This document shows, in pieces, positions 7,037 to 13,366 of a stretch of 14,702 bases of DNA (its first letter is position 1; each line of letters opens with the position of its first letter). The translations under genes and the position numbers were made by a program. The notes under the pieces were generated by a model. That model saw only the letters and a program-made list of their open reading frames with translations. It was not told where the DNA came from and searched no databases. Where the stretch lies: NCBI GenBank assembly GCA_934101685.1, contig CAKORZ010000032.1:1-14702 (forward strand), read 5' to 3'. The stretch is from an uncultured Bacilli bacterium. GTDB taxonomy: Bacteria; Bacillota_I; Bacilli_A; RFN20; DUOF01.

Positions 7037-8536
7037 CTATTTTAAATATATGCGTGGTAAATCATTTTCTATTAAAACTATTTTATTTTCTTTATCGCAA
7101 CTTTTAACAAACTCAAATGCTTCAAAGAAATCTTTCTTTATAAATATTTTATTTTCATCAAAATTACCACTAATTAATCCGTCTTTAATAGTCATAGCAT
7201 TTTGTTCTACTAATACAACTAAATCAACTTTATCACTCATATATTTTCCTAATTCATAATTAACATTTTCACTATTTTTCCCTTGTTCTATTATTCCTGG
7301 AGTAATAACTATTTTATACCCTTCCATCATATTTAAAATGTCTATTGCATTTTTAAAGCCAGATTCATTAGAATTAAATGCATCATCAATAACTTTAGTA
7401 TTAGCTATTTTTTTTAACTCTAGCCTATGCTCTATTTGTTTTATGTTACTAGTTAATTTATCTATATTTTCTAAGCTAATATTAAGCCCCACTAAAATAC
7501 CAATTGCTCCTAATACATTTGATACATTATGCTTACCTAATAGTTTTATTTTTATATGCTTTATAAATTTATTATAAACATACAAATCAAACTCAGATCC
7601 TTCATTATTAAAAGAAATATTTTTACATGTTATATCTTCATTATCTTTAATTCCATATGTTATAACATTGCATTTAAATTCTTTAATAGATGCTTTTAGA
7701 TATTCATTATCTCCATTAATAACTACTGTTTCATTTCCTTTTAATATCTTTCCAAGTTTTATTTTTTCTTTTCTTATATTTTCTATATTTTTAAATGATA
7801 AAAGGTGTTGAGGACCTACTTCTGTTATAAGAGAAATATTAGGCTTAACTACATTTAATAACTTATCCATACCTCCTACTTTATCAACACCATATTCACA
7901 AATAAAATAATCATCTAAAGAATTACAATTTTCTCTAATGCTTTTTATGATACCTACTTTTGTATTATATGATTTAGGAGTTTTACTAACATTTACTATT
8001 TCACTTAACATATCATATAAAATATTTTTACAACTAGTTTTACCATAACTTCCTGTTATGCCTATAACCTCTATATCTTTTATTATTTTTTGTGCATCTT
8101 TTTTATAATTAAATAAAATCATTTTTTCTATTAAAGAAGATACATAATGAATTATTAACATGTAAAAAATAATAAAGCTATTAACTATTAACAATAAGTT
8201 AATTTTATTCACTTTAGATAAAACTAAAAGATATGTAATGGCAAAATATACTATAATAAATCTTTTTACTCTACTAGTAAATTTTATTTTGCTACCACTA
8301 ATAAAACTTGTATTAGTAATTATTAAAGAAGTAATTAAAGATAAATATTTATATTTAGTAAAAATACTCATTAAAAAGATTAAAAACAATAAACATGTAA
8401 CTATTATTTTTTTCTTTTTTTCATATAGCATATACTTTCCAACTTCATAATGATTACATTGCATTATATAATATTCATTTAAAATAATAGGAAGAAATAT
8501 AAAAGGAAAAAGGATACTTATTATTATATTGATCAC
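7037..8536 (-). CDS. MurF-like Mur ligase with N-terminal membrane domain
   Basis: 499 residues from a GTG start with AAGGAGGA 7 nt upstream. Residues 1-140 hold about five membrane helices (2-22, 43-60, 63-80, 92-108, 112-136) where MurF normally has its soluble UDP-sugar-binding domain. The rest is a Mur ligase most like MurF: ATP-binding GITGSYGKTS (159-168), an acidic E214 in CEYG, GPQHLLSF (241-248) with the downstream Lys-rich segment, HNVSN (336-340), HRLE, DDAFNSN (384-390), and the C-terminal ENDLP (490-494). MurF joins D-Ala-D-Ala to the UDP-MurNAc-tripeptide. Next to a Ddl-like gene, a peptide-joining reaction at the membrane face is likely; whether it uses a UDP-linked or lipid-linked acceptor is inference. 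One base separates the hydrolase stop from the GTG. Confidence 0.88.
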   Translation of the reverse strand: MINIIISILFPFIFLPIILNEYYIMQCNHYEVGKYMLYEKKKKIIVTCLLFLIFLMSIFTKYKYLSLITSLIITNTSFISGSKIKFTSRVKRFIIVYFAITYLLVLSKVNKINLLLIVNSFIIFYMLIIHYVSSLIEKMILFNYKKDAQKIIKDIEVIGITGSYGKTSCKNILYDMLSEIVNVSKTPKSYNTKVGIIKSIRENCNSLDDYFICEYGVDKVGGMDKLLNVVKPNISLITEVGPQHLLSFKNIENIRKEKIKLGKILKGNETVVINGDNEYLKASIKEFKCNVITYGIKDNEDITCKNISFNNEGSEFDLYVYNKFIKHIKIKLLGKHNVSNVLGAIGILVGLNISLENIDKLTSNIKQIEHRLELKKIANTKVIDDAFNSNESGFKNAIDILNMMEGYKIVITPGIIEQGKNSENVNYELGKYMSDKVDLVVLVEQNAMTIKDGLISGNFDENKIFIKKDFFEAFEFVKSCDKENKIVLIENDLPRIYLK

Positions 8537-8537
8537 C

Positions 8538-9233
8538 TTATTTCCTCCTTAAATGCTTTTGAATTACAAGCTTAGTAAACTCTATATTTTTTATATATGC
8601 AAAATGATCTCCATTCATTATATACAATTCACTATTTTTTAATTTTTTATTTAATTCACAAGCCTTTTTTAAAGGAACTTTTTCATCTTCATTTCCCCAT
8701 ATTAGTATTACTGGTATTTCAATATTTCTTACTAATTTATCATAATGAGTATTAACTACACTTACAAAAAATGATTTCATTTCTTTAGAACAATTTTTAT
8801 AATCTTCACTTCCTTCATTACCTTTTATTTTTAAACGTTTTTTTAGTTTATATTTAATAACTTTATAATAATAATTTAAATGTCTTTTAGGCTTTAAAAT
8901 AGGACTAGCAATAATAAACAGTTTATCTATATCTTTATATTTTAAATAGTATTCAACTGCTACTTTACCTCCAAAAGAATGGCCTACTATATACCTAGGT
9001 AATAAATTGTTAGCTTCTAAGAACTTTCTTATGTATTCAGTATATTCTTCGATATTTTTAGCATTATTAAAATCGGATTTTCCAAAACCTGGCAAATCTA
9101 TAAGAACACATTTATATTTGTTTTTTAAAGTTTCGATTAAAGGAATCATACTTTCTTTACTTTGCCCCCAGCCATGTAAAAAAAGAATAGTATCTCCTTT
9201 TCCCTCTACAACACATGATATATTATTAGGCAT
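8538..9233 (-). CDS. alpha/beta-fold hydrolase
   Basis: 231 residues from ATG 9233. A longer TTG frame (9263) is rejected because GAGGTG at 9240-9245 is placed for 9233. The catalytic set is complete: oxyanion-hole HGWG (20-23), nucleophile elbow GHSFGG (84-89, Ser86), Asp183 in GNEDEKVP and His210 in NGDHFAY. IDLPGFGKSD (45-54) is typical of the MhpC/BioH/RutD-like group. A basic cap segment (about 114-140, KPKRHLNYYYKVIKYKLKKR split) lies between strands. No signal peptide is visible, so it is cytoplasmic. It is the first gene of the operon with the MurF-like and Ddl-like ligases; the codons for its last residues (RRK) form the MurF-like ribosome binding site. The substrate could be an ester or peptide made by its partners (inference). 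Confidence 0.9.
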   Translation of the reverse strand: MPNNISCVVEGKGDTILFLHGWGQSKESMIPLIETLKNKYKCVLIDLPGFGKSDFNNAKNIEEYTEYIRKFLEANNLLPRYIVGHSFGGKVAVEYYLKYKDIDKLFIIASPILKPKRHLNYYYKVIKYKLKKRLKIKGNEGSEDYKNCSKEMKSFFVSVVNTHYDKLVRNIEIPVILIWGNEDEKVPLKKACELNKKLKNSELYIMNGDHFAYIKNIEFTKLVIQKHLRRK

Positions 9234-9239
9234 TATACC

Positions 9240-9245
9240 CACCTC
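9240..9245 (-). promoter_or_regulatory. ribosome binding site that sets the hydrolase start
   Basis: GAGGTG lies 6 nt before ATG 9233. The upstream TTG at 9263 lacks such a site and would add only ten residues outside the fold. Confidence 0.75.
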
Positions 9246-9279
9246 AATATAAGATATGTACAATGTTAATTTTTGACAT

Positions 9280-9303
9280 AAAAAAAGGTGAAATTAATCA
9301 CCT
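9280..9303 (-). terminator. intrinsic terminator of the helical-repeat gene
   Basis: On the minus strand AGGTGA (9303-9298), loop TTAATT and TCACCT (9291-9286) are followed by seven U. The TGA stop of the gene is the end of the first arm. Confidence 0.82.
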
Positions 9304-10128
9304 CATATTAGGAAAATGTTTTTTATATAAATCAATATATTTTTGTGTTCCTTCCTTTATTGCTGGATCAACATAATCATTTTCTTCAAGACATTCAATA
9401 GCATCTTTAAAATATCGAAATGATTCTTCTTGATTAAAATAATCCGCATATTTTGTTTGTTTTATTCTTTCATCTCCACACATTATCCCCATAAAATAGC
9501 ACGCTCTTTGATCAGAATCATTTAACTCATGAGCGTTTATTGTATTTTCACAAAAACTTATCAAATTATGATTAGACGCTAACAATGTGCTTTGATACAA
9601 ATAATACTTTGCATATATAATGTATGCTGCAACTTTTGCTTCTCTGTTATCAAGCTGATACATTTTTCGTGCCCATGCTAATGCTGCCTCTCTATTAGCA
9701 TCAGTAGAATCAAATAAAAATGCATCTTTTTTACCTAGTCTAATGCAATTTAGCCCATATTCTGCAATTGCTTTAGGATCTTCTAAATATGCTCCCTCTA
9801 ACAAATATTTTCTACACAAAAATTTTCTAGCATCTCTATTAGTAGTTTCTTTTTTAGTTTTATAATAATTTAATATTTCTTCGTTTGTTTCTTTAATTTC
9901 GTCAATAAAACTATCATCACATTTACGTAATATTTCTGCTAAATAATAACATGCTTGTCCTTTTAAACTCTTTTTTAATCTTTGTGTTTTATATACTTTG
10001 TATAAATGATTATATGCTTGCATATATTTATCATTTTCTAATGCAATAATCCCACACTTTATTTCATCAGCACAACTTTGTGGATTATATATATCTGTCA
10101 AATTTTGTATTTTACTTTCATTTGCCAT
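9298..10128 (-). CDS. helical-repeat (TPR/Sel1-like) protein of unknown function
   Basis: 276 residues from ATG 10128; the GTG at 10137 belongs to the AAGGTG ribosome binding site. I do not recognise a named family. The protein is almost all helical, cysteine-containing, without signal peptide or membrane helix. It has repeat-like units built around A/Y/L positions, e.g. GIIALENDKYMQAYNHLYKVY, KGQACYYLAEILRKC, DPKAIAEYGLNCIRLGKKDA, AKVAAYIIYAKYYLYQS, QRACYFMGIMCGDE (each a pair of helices). That pattern matches TPR or Sel1-like repeats used for protein binding. It has its own promoter (TTGAAA-17-TAAAAT) and terminator, so it is a single-gene unit ending in UGA. A scaffold or adaptor role is only a guess from fold. 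Confidence 0.7.
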   Translation of the reverse strand: MANESKIQNLTDIYNPQSCADEIKCGIIALENDKYMQAYNHLYKVYKTQRLKKSLKGQACYYLAEILRKCDDSFIDEIKETNEEILNYYKTKKETTNRDARKFLCRKYLLEGAYLEDPKAIAEYGLNCIRLGKKDAFLFDSTDANREAALAWARKMYQLDNREAKVAAYIIYAKYYLYQSTLLASNHNLISFCENTINAHELNDSDQRACYFMGIMCGDERIKQTKYADYFNQEESFRYFKDAIECLEENDYVDPAIKEGTQKYIDLYKKHFPNMR

Positions 10129-10134
10129 AAAAAG

Positions 10135-10140
10135 CACCTT
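10135..10140 (-). promoter_or_regulatory. ribosome binding site that sets the helical-repeat protein start
   Basis: AAGGTG lies 6 nt before ATG 10128, in GAAAGAAGGTG. The apparent GTG start at 10137 is within it. Confidence 0.78.
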
Positions 10141-10151
10141 CTTTCACTATA

Positions 10152-10180
10152 ATTTTATAATACAAAGTTCAATATTTCAA
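10152..10180 (-). promoter_or_regulatory. sigma-A-type promoter of the helical-repeat gene
   Basis: Minus strand -35 TTGAAA (10180-10175), 17-bp spacer, -10 TAAAAT (10157-10152); each hexamer is 5/6 to consensus. Predicted transcription start about 10145, giving a short leader that carries the ribosome binding site. Confidence 0.72.
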
Positions 10181-10243
10181 CTACTATTTCATTCAATACT
10201 TTTATTTTTAAGAAATTTACTATAATTTTTTAATTATTTATTT

Positions 10244-10249
10244 TATAAT
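10244..10249 (+). promoter_or_regulatory. -10 box for the NfeD gene
   Basis: A perfect TATAAT lies 40 bp before ATG 10290. No convincing -35 is seen at 16-18 bp; the upstream DNA is nearly pure A/T. Confidence 0.45.
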
Positions 10250-10289
10250 GTATATAGTAAATATGATTGTGCTAGAAAGAGGAGATTAA

Positions 10290-10736
10290 ATGGAACAATT
10301 ATTAGAAATTATGCCTTTTATTTGGGGAATTATAATATTAATAACACTTGCAATAGAATTATTTTCGGCAGATGTTGATGCTATATGGTTTTCTGCAGGA
10401 GCTGCATTATCACTGTTCTTATCACTATTTAAACTTAATATAATTATACAATTATCTACATTCATAATATTTACATCTTGCTTACTATTTACGGTTGGAA
10501 AATTAGTAAAAAAAATGATTGCAAGAAAAAATATAAAAAATACTATAGATTCCTTAATTGGAAAAGAAATATTTGTTATTGAAAATGCTGATGAATTTAA
10601 TAAAGGTAGCGGGGTAATAAATGATATAGTATGGACACTTACTTGTGAAGCAAATAATTATGTAGAAAAAGGACAACATGCGATAATATCAGGAATTAAG
10701 GGTAACAAATTAATTGTAACTAGTAAAAGTGAGTAA
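10290..10736 (+). CDS. NfeD family membrane protein
   Basis: 148 residues. ATG 10290 follows GAGGAG with a 5-nt spacer. Residues 8-74 hold a short-loop membrane region (about 8-26, 30-47, 50-72) with a conserved-looking ELFSADVDAIWFSAGAAL. A basic linker (73-84) follows, then a beta-rich OB-fold domain (87-145) with SLIGKEIFVIEN, GSGVI and GQHAIISGIKGNKLIV. This is the short NfeD type. NfeD proteins partner with SPFH/flotillin-like membrane proteins and affect membrane organisation. No SPFH gene lies beside it here, so its partner, if any, is encoded elsewhere. The gene is alone on its strand, divergent from the helical-repeat gene and convergent with tRNA-Thr across a shared terminator. Confidence 0.88.
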   Translation: MEQLLEIMPFIWGIIILITLAIELFSADVDAIWFSAGAALSLFLSLFKLNIIIQLSTFIIFTSCLLFTVGKLVKKMIARKNIKNTIDSLIGKEIFVIENADEFNKGSGVINDIVWTLTCEANNYVEKGQHAIISGIKGNKLIVTSKSE

Positions 10737-10739
10737 ATT

Positions 10740-10768
10740 AAAAGCAATCAAAATGATTGCTTTTTTTA
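10740..10768. terminator. bidirectional intrinsic terminator between nfeD and tRNA-Thr
   Basis: AAAAGCAATCA (10740-10750), loop AAA, TGATTGCTTTT (10754-10764), then further T. An 11-bp perfect stem. U-tract on plus for the NfeD gene; a shorter U-run on minus can serve tRNA-Thr. Confidence 0.9.
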
Positions 10769-10774
10769 TTATAA

Positions 10775-10848
10775 TGGTGCTGCTTGTAAGAATCGAACTT
10801 ACGCTTAAGCCTTACCATGGCTTCGGTCTGCCATTAACCTAAAGCAGC
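10775..10848 (-). tRNA. tRNA-Thr (GGT anticodon)
   Basis: 74 nt with encoded CCA. Acceptor GCTGCTT pairs with AAGCAGC, discriminator A. D-stem GGTT/GACC (one G-U), anticodon stem AAGCC/GGCTT with loop ATGGTAA and anticodon GGT, variable loop AAGC, T-stem GTAAG/CTTAC with loop TTCGATT. All stems pair. It decodes ACC/ACU. Confidence 0.96.
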
Positions 10849-10856
10849 ATACCATT

Positions 10857-10885
10857 ATTGTAAATAAGTATTTAAATTAATTCAA
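10857..10885 (-). promoter_or_regulatory. promoter of tRNA-Thr, overlapping the PemK/MazF-like stop codon
   Basis: Minus strand -35 TTGAAT (10885-10880), 17-bp spacer, -10 TACAAT (10862-10857). The start would fall about 1-2 nt before the mature tRNA 5' end (10848). The TGA stop of the upstream gene lies inside the -35. Confidence 0.6.
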
Positions 10886-11478
10886 TTATTTTCTATATGA
10901 AAAGCTATATAATTTAAAACTTCTAATTCATTATAATAATTACTAACATCTTCTTTAACAAAATAATTACTAATATGATTTTTCACTTTTTCTAATTGTT
11001 CTTCACTTAGTGTTAGTTTTCCATATTGCTTATTAGGCATTCTTCCTATTCTTCTTTTACTAACAGATCTTATAGCATCTAGTTTTAAATAGGATCTAGT
11101 TAATCCATCATCATTTAATCCATTTATAATTCCTAAATCAAGGCATAACATTGAATTATAGGAATTTCTACTAGTTAGAGGAATAACTACTACATTTCCT
11201 AAATCCACTGCCCATACCACTGCATAATGACCTTTAGTAAACACATCACTAAGTTCATTCCCTACATTAACGCCAAACTCTACCCACACGATATCTCCTC
11301 TTTTTATATCATCTGGTTGAGCACCATAACTTACTTTAAGTACACTTTGTCTAAAATATAAAGTTTTCTTTTCTAACCACAATAAATATTGAAGCACTAA
11401 ATCCGGATCTAGATTAATTAAATTTTTTTTAATATTTTTAAAAATTTTTTCTTCTACTAATTTATAACTATTGTGCAT
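10882..11478 (-). CDS. PemK/MazF-like protein with N-terminal helical extension
   Basis: 198 residues, longer than MazF (about 110). Residues 1-56 are a helical extension with no recognised domain. Residues 57-172 look like the PemK/MazF beta-barrel: IKRGDIVWVEFG (58-69), AVVWAV (86-91), VVVIPLTSRN (96-105) with the conserved Thr of PLTS, SYLKLDAIRSVSKRRIGR (129-146) and the closing helix KLTLSEEQLEKVKNHI. The usual RP of the first conserved loop is HY here (KGHYAVV). MazF-type toxins are ribosome-independent endoribonucleases. No antitoxin-sized gene lies on either side (rimO upstream, tRNA-Thr downstream), so it may be a housekeeping homologue or pair with a distant antitoxin. ATG 11478 follows AGAGGTG. 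It ends in UGA. Confidence 0.8.
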   Translation of the reverse strand: MHNSYKLVEEKIFKNIKKNLINLDPDLVLQYLLWLEKKTLYFRQSVLKVSYGAQPDDIKRGDIVWVEFGVNVGNELSDVFTKGHYAVVWAVDLGNVVVIPLTSRNSYNSMLCLDLGIINGLNDDGLTRSYLKLDAIRSVSKRRIGRMPNKQYGKLTLSEEQLEKVKNHISNYFVKEDVSNYYNELEVLNYIAFHIENN

Positions 11479-11502
11479 ATAAACACCTCTATAAATAATA
11501 TG

Positions 11503-11530
11503 AAAAAAGAGGTTATAACTTAACCCCTTT
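11503..11530 (-). terminator. intrinsic terminator of rimO
   Basis: On the minus strand AAAGGGGTTA pairs with TAACCTCTTT (one G-U) around loop AGTTA, followed by six U. The last rimO codons and its TAA stop are inside the hairpin. Confidence 0.82.
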
Positions 11531-12814
11531 TAAATCATAATTTTTAGCATCAGTAATTTTTACATCTACTAAAGTTCCTATATTTATATTATCATCACTA
11601 GTAAAGTAAACATATCCATCTACATTATCAGGTGCGCTCATATAACTTCTTCCTCTATATTCTTTAGTAATTGGATTATATATTTCTGTTCTAACTTTGT
11701 ATGTATTACCTATTTTCTTTTTATTTAATTCTAAAGATATTTCTTTTTGAATATCCATAATCTTTTTTAATCTTTTTTCTTTTACTTTTTCATCTATTTG
11801 ATTTGTATAAGAATATGCTCTAGTATTTTCTTCTTTAGAATAAGTAAATGCTCCCATCCTATCAAATGGATATTCTTTTATAAAGTCGCATAATTCATTA
11901 AATTGTTCTTCACTTTCTCCAGGATATCCAATAATAAATGTTGTTCTAATTATGCTATCAGGTATCTTTTTTCTTATTTTAGTTAATACATCTATTATTT
12001 CTTTTTTAGTTCCTCTTCTATTCATATCCTTTAATAATTCATCATTTACATGTTGTAATGGTATATCAAAATATGGAACTATTCTTTTTTCTTTTGCTAT
12101 TAAATCAATAAGTGAATCTTTTACTTCATCTGGATATAAATAAAGCATTCTAATTTGTTTAGCATCTGTTTTTAAAACATCTTTTAGCAAATCCTCTATA
12201 TAATAATTATCATTCTTATCGTATCCATAACCAGTGGTGTCTTGAGCAATTAAAATTATTTCTTCTTTTCCCTCACTAACAGCTTTTTTAACTTCTTCTA
12301 TAATTGTATTTCTATCTTTACTAACTAACCCTCCACGTATCAAAGGTATTGCGCAAAAACTACAGTTATTTTTACATCCTTCTGCTATCTTTATATATGT
12401 ATAATATTTAGGAGTTAAACTTACCTTTACTGTATCTTCTATTTTTTTGTTTATTTCTTCGCCACCAAGTAAATTAGAAATTATTTCATAAGCTTTAGGA
12501 TATTCATTTATACTCATAAAGTAATCTACTTCTGGTATACTATCCTTTAATTCTTTTTTATATCTTTGTGCAAGACATCCAGCAACTAATATTTTAGCTC
12601 CTTTTTTCTTTTTATGTATACATTCAAAAATAGTATCTAAAGCTTCTTGTTTAGCACTTTCAATAAAACCACATGTGTTTATAATAATCAAATCACTATC
12701 TTTTATTTGATTTACAAACCTGATATTTTTCTTATCTTTAAATAATCCTAGAATCATTTCTGAATCTACTAAATTTTTACTGCACCCTAATGATATAATT
12801 CCTATATTTTTCAT
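11513..12814 (-). CDS. rimO: ribosomal protein S12 methylthiotransferase RimO
   Basis: 433 residues, normal for RimO. This radical SAM enzyme methylthiolates an aspartate of ribosomal protein S12. The N-terminal UPF0004 domain has its three cluster-binding cysteines, C11 (LGCSKN), C48 (NTCGF) and C80 (AGCLAQR). The radical SAM CxxxCxxC is C147-C151-C154 in EGCKNNCSFCAIPLIRG; the IPLIRG run separates RimO from MiaB. IPLQHVND, RTTFIIGYPGE and GAFTYSKEENT follow, and a TRAM-like domain ends the protein (about 370-430). ATG 12814 has only a weak site (GAAGAGAAG). It lies 27 bp behind a small membrane-protein gene and is probably cotranscribed with it. Confidence 0.96.
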   Translation of the reverse strand: MKNIGIISLGCSKNLVDSEMILGLFKDKKNIRFVNQIKDSDLIIINTCGFIESAKQEALDTIFECIHKKKKGAKILVAGCLAQRYKKELKDSIPEVDYFMSINEYPKAYEIISNLLGGEEINKKIEDTVKVSLTPKYYTYIKIAEGCKNNCSFCAIPLIRGGLVSKDRNTIIEEVKKAVSEGKEEIILIAQDTTGYGYDKNDNYYIEDLLKDVLKTDAKQIRMLYLYPDEVKDSLIDLIAKEKRIVPYFDIPLQHVNDELLKDMNRRGTKKEIIDVLTKIRKKIPDSIIRTTFIIGYPGESEEQFNELCDFIKEYPFDRMGAFTYSKEENTRAYSYTNQIDEKVKEKRLKKIMDIQKEISLELNKKKIGNTYKVRTEIYNPITKEYRGRSYMSAPDNVDGYVYFTSDDNINIGTLVDVKITDAKNYDLKGVKL

Positions 12815-12841
12815 TTATTACTTCTCTTCTTTCTATTAAAT

Positions 12842-13225
12842 TTATTTACTATAATCATCATCTATTCCATCATAATTTTTAGCTTTTACATGAACTCTAT
12901 CGCCATTTTCTAATTGTTTTATAATTTTCTTATTAGTATAAGCCATTATTCTTTCGTTAATTTTAAATTCTGTTCTATTTTCACTTTTCTTTTTTCTAGT
13001 AAATAATCCTGTTGATTCATTATTTTTTATTTTTTCTAATGATTTTCCTACATTAATACCACAAATAAAAATTACTATATATGAAACAAAAGGAAATACA
13101 AAATAACTAAAAGCAAAACTATTTACTTCTTTGCTAACTAAATAAACTGCAAATACTATTGCAAAAGAAAAAATTATTTTTAAGCTTATATCTAGCATTG
13201 CTCCTAATGAACTTCCCTTTTTCAT
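12842..13225 (-). CDS. small two-helix membrane protein, unknown
   Basis: 127 residues, no family recognised. Two membrane helices, at about 11-30 and 37-58, are followed by a charged cytoplasmic tail rich in Lys/Glu and a beta-like end (ENGDRVHVKAKNYDGIDDDYSK). It has its own promoter (TTGTCT-17-TATAAT) and precedes rimO by 27 bp, so it is the first gene of a rimO transcript. The ribosome binding site is weak (GGATGTGA before ATG 13225). In many Firmicutes rimO neighbours membrane-protein genes, but no functional link can be drawn from this sequence. Confidence 0.75.
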   Translation of the reverse strand: MKKGSSLGAMLDISLKIIFSFAIVFAVYLVSKEVNSFAFSYFVFPFVSYIVIFICGINVGKSLEKIKNNESTGLFTRKKKSENRTEFKINERIMAYTNKKIIKQLENGDRVHVKAKNYDGIDDDYSK

Positions 13226-13246
13226 TTAAATCACATCCATGTTTTA

Positions 13247-13275
13247 ATTATACTTTATCTTTAATTTTTAGACAA
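13247..13275 (-). promoter_or_regulatory. promoter of the membrane protein-rimO unit
   Basis: Minus strand -35 TTGTCT (13275-13270), 17-bp spacer, -10 TATAAT (13252-13247, perfect). Start expected near 13240, about 15 nt before the ATG at 13225. Confidence 0.72.
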
Positions 13276-13318
13276 TAAATTGTTAGCATGCATATTTATA
13301 TATTTTATATTTTTTTAA

Positions 13319-13347
13319 TTGCTTTAAATATTAAATAAGTATAAAAT
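13319..13347 (+). promoter_or_regulatory. weak promoter candidate for the plus-strand membrane protein
   Basis: TTGCTT (13319-13324), 17-bp spacer, TAAAAT (13342-13347). Transcription would begin very close to the GGGAGG site, leaving an unusually short leader, so a different upstream start is possible. Confidence 0.35.
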
Positions 13348-13353
13348 TCTAAT

Positions 13354-13359
13354 GGGAGG
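13354..13359 (+). promoter_or_regulatory. ribosome binding site that sets the start at 13367
   Basis: GGGAGG ends 7 nt before ATG 13367. The upstream in-frame ATG at 13352 overlaps this site and cannot use it. Confidence 0.82.
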
Positions 13360-13366
13360 AATAAAA

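Noticed and set aside
9273..9278. Perfect TTGACA on the plus strand
   Set aside because: No -10 box follows at 16-18 bp, and no plus-strand gene starts there; it lies between minus-strand genes.
9298..11478. Mycoplasma genetic code (UGA as Trp)
   Set aside because: UGA ends two genes at sensible places next to a terminator or promoter, and all visible Trp codons are UGG.
10849..11512. A small antitoxin gene next to the PemK/MazF-like gene
   Set aside because: The gaps are 33 bp to tRNA-Thr and 34 bp to rimO, too short for any antitoxin gene.
13226..13366. Hidden small gene in the divergent gap before 13367
   Set aside because: The gap is nearly all A/T with stops in the frames checked, and is accounted for by two promoters and a ribosome binding site.
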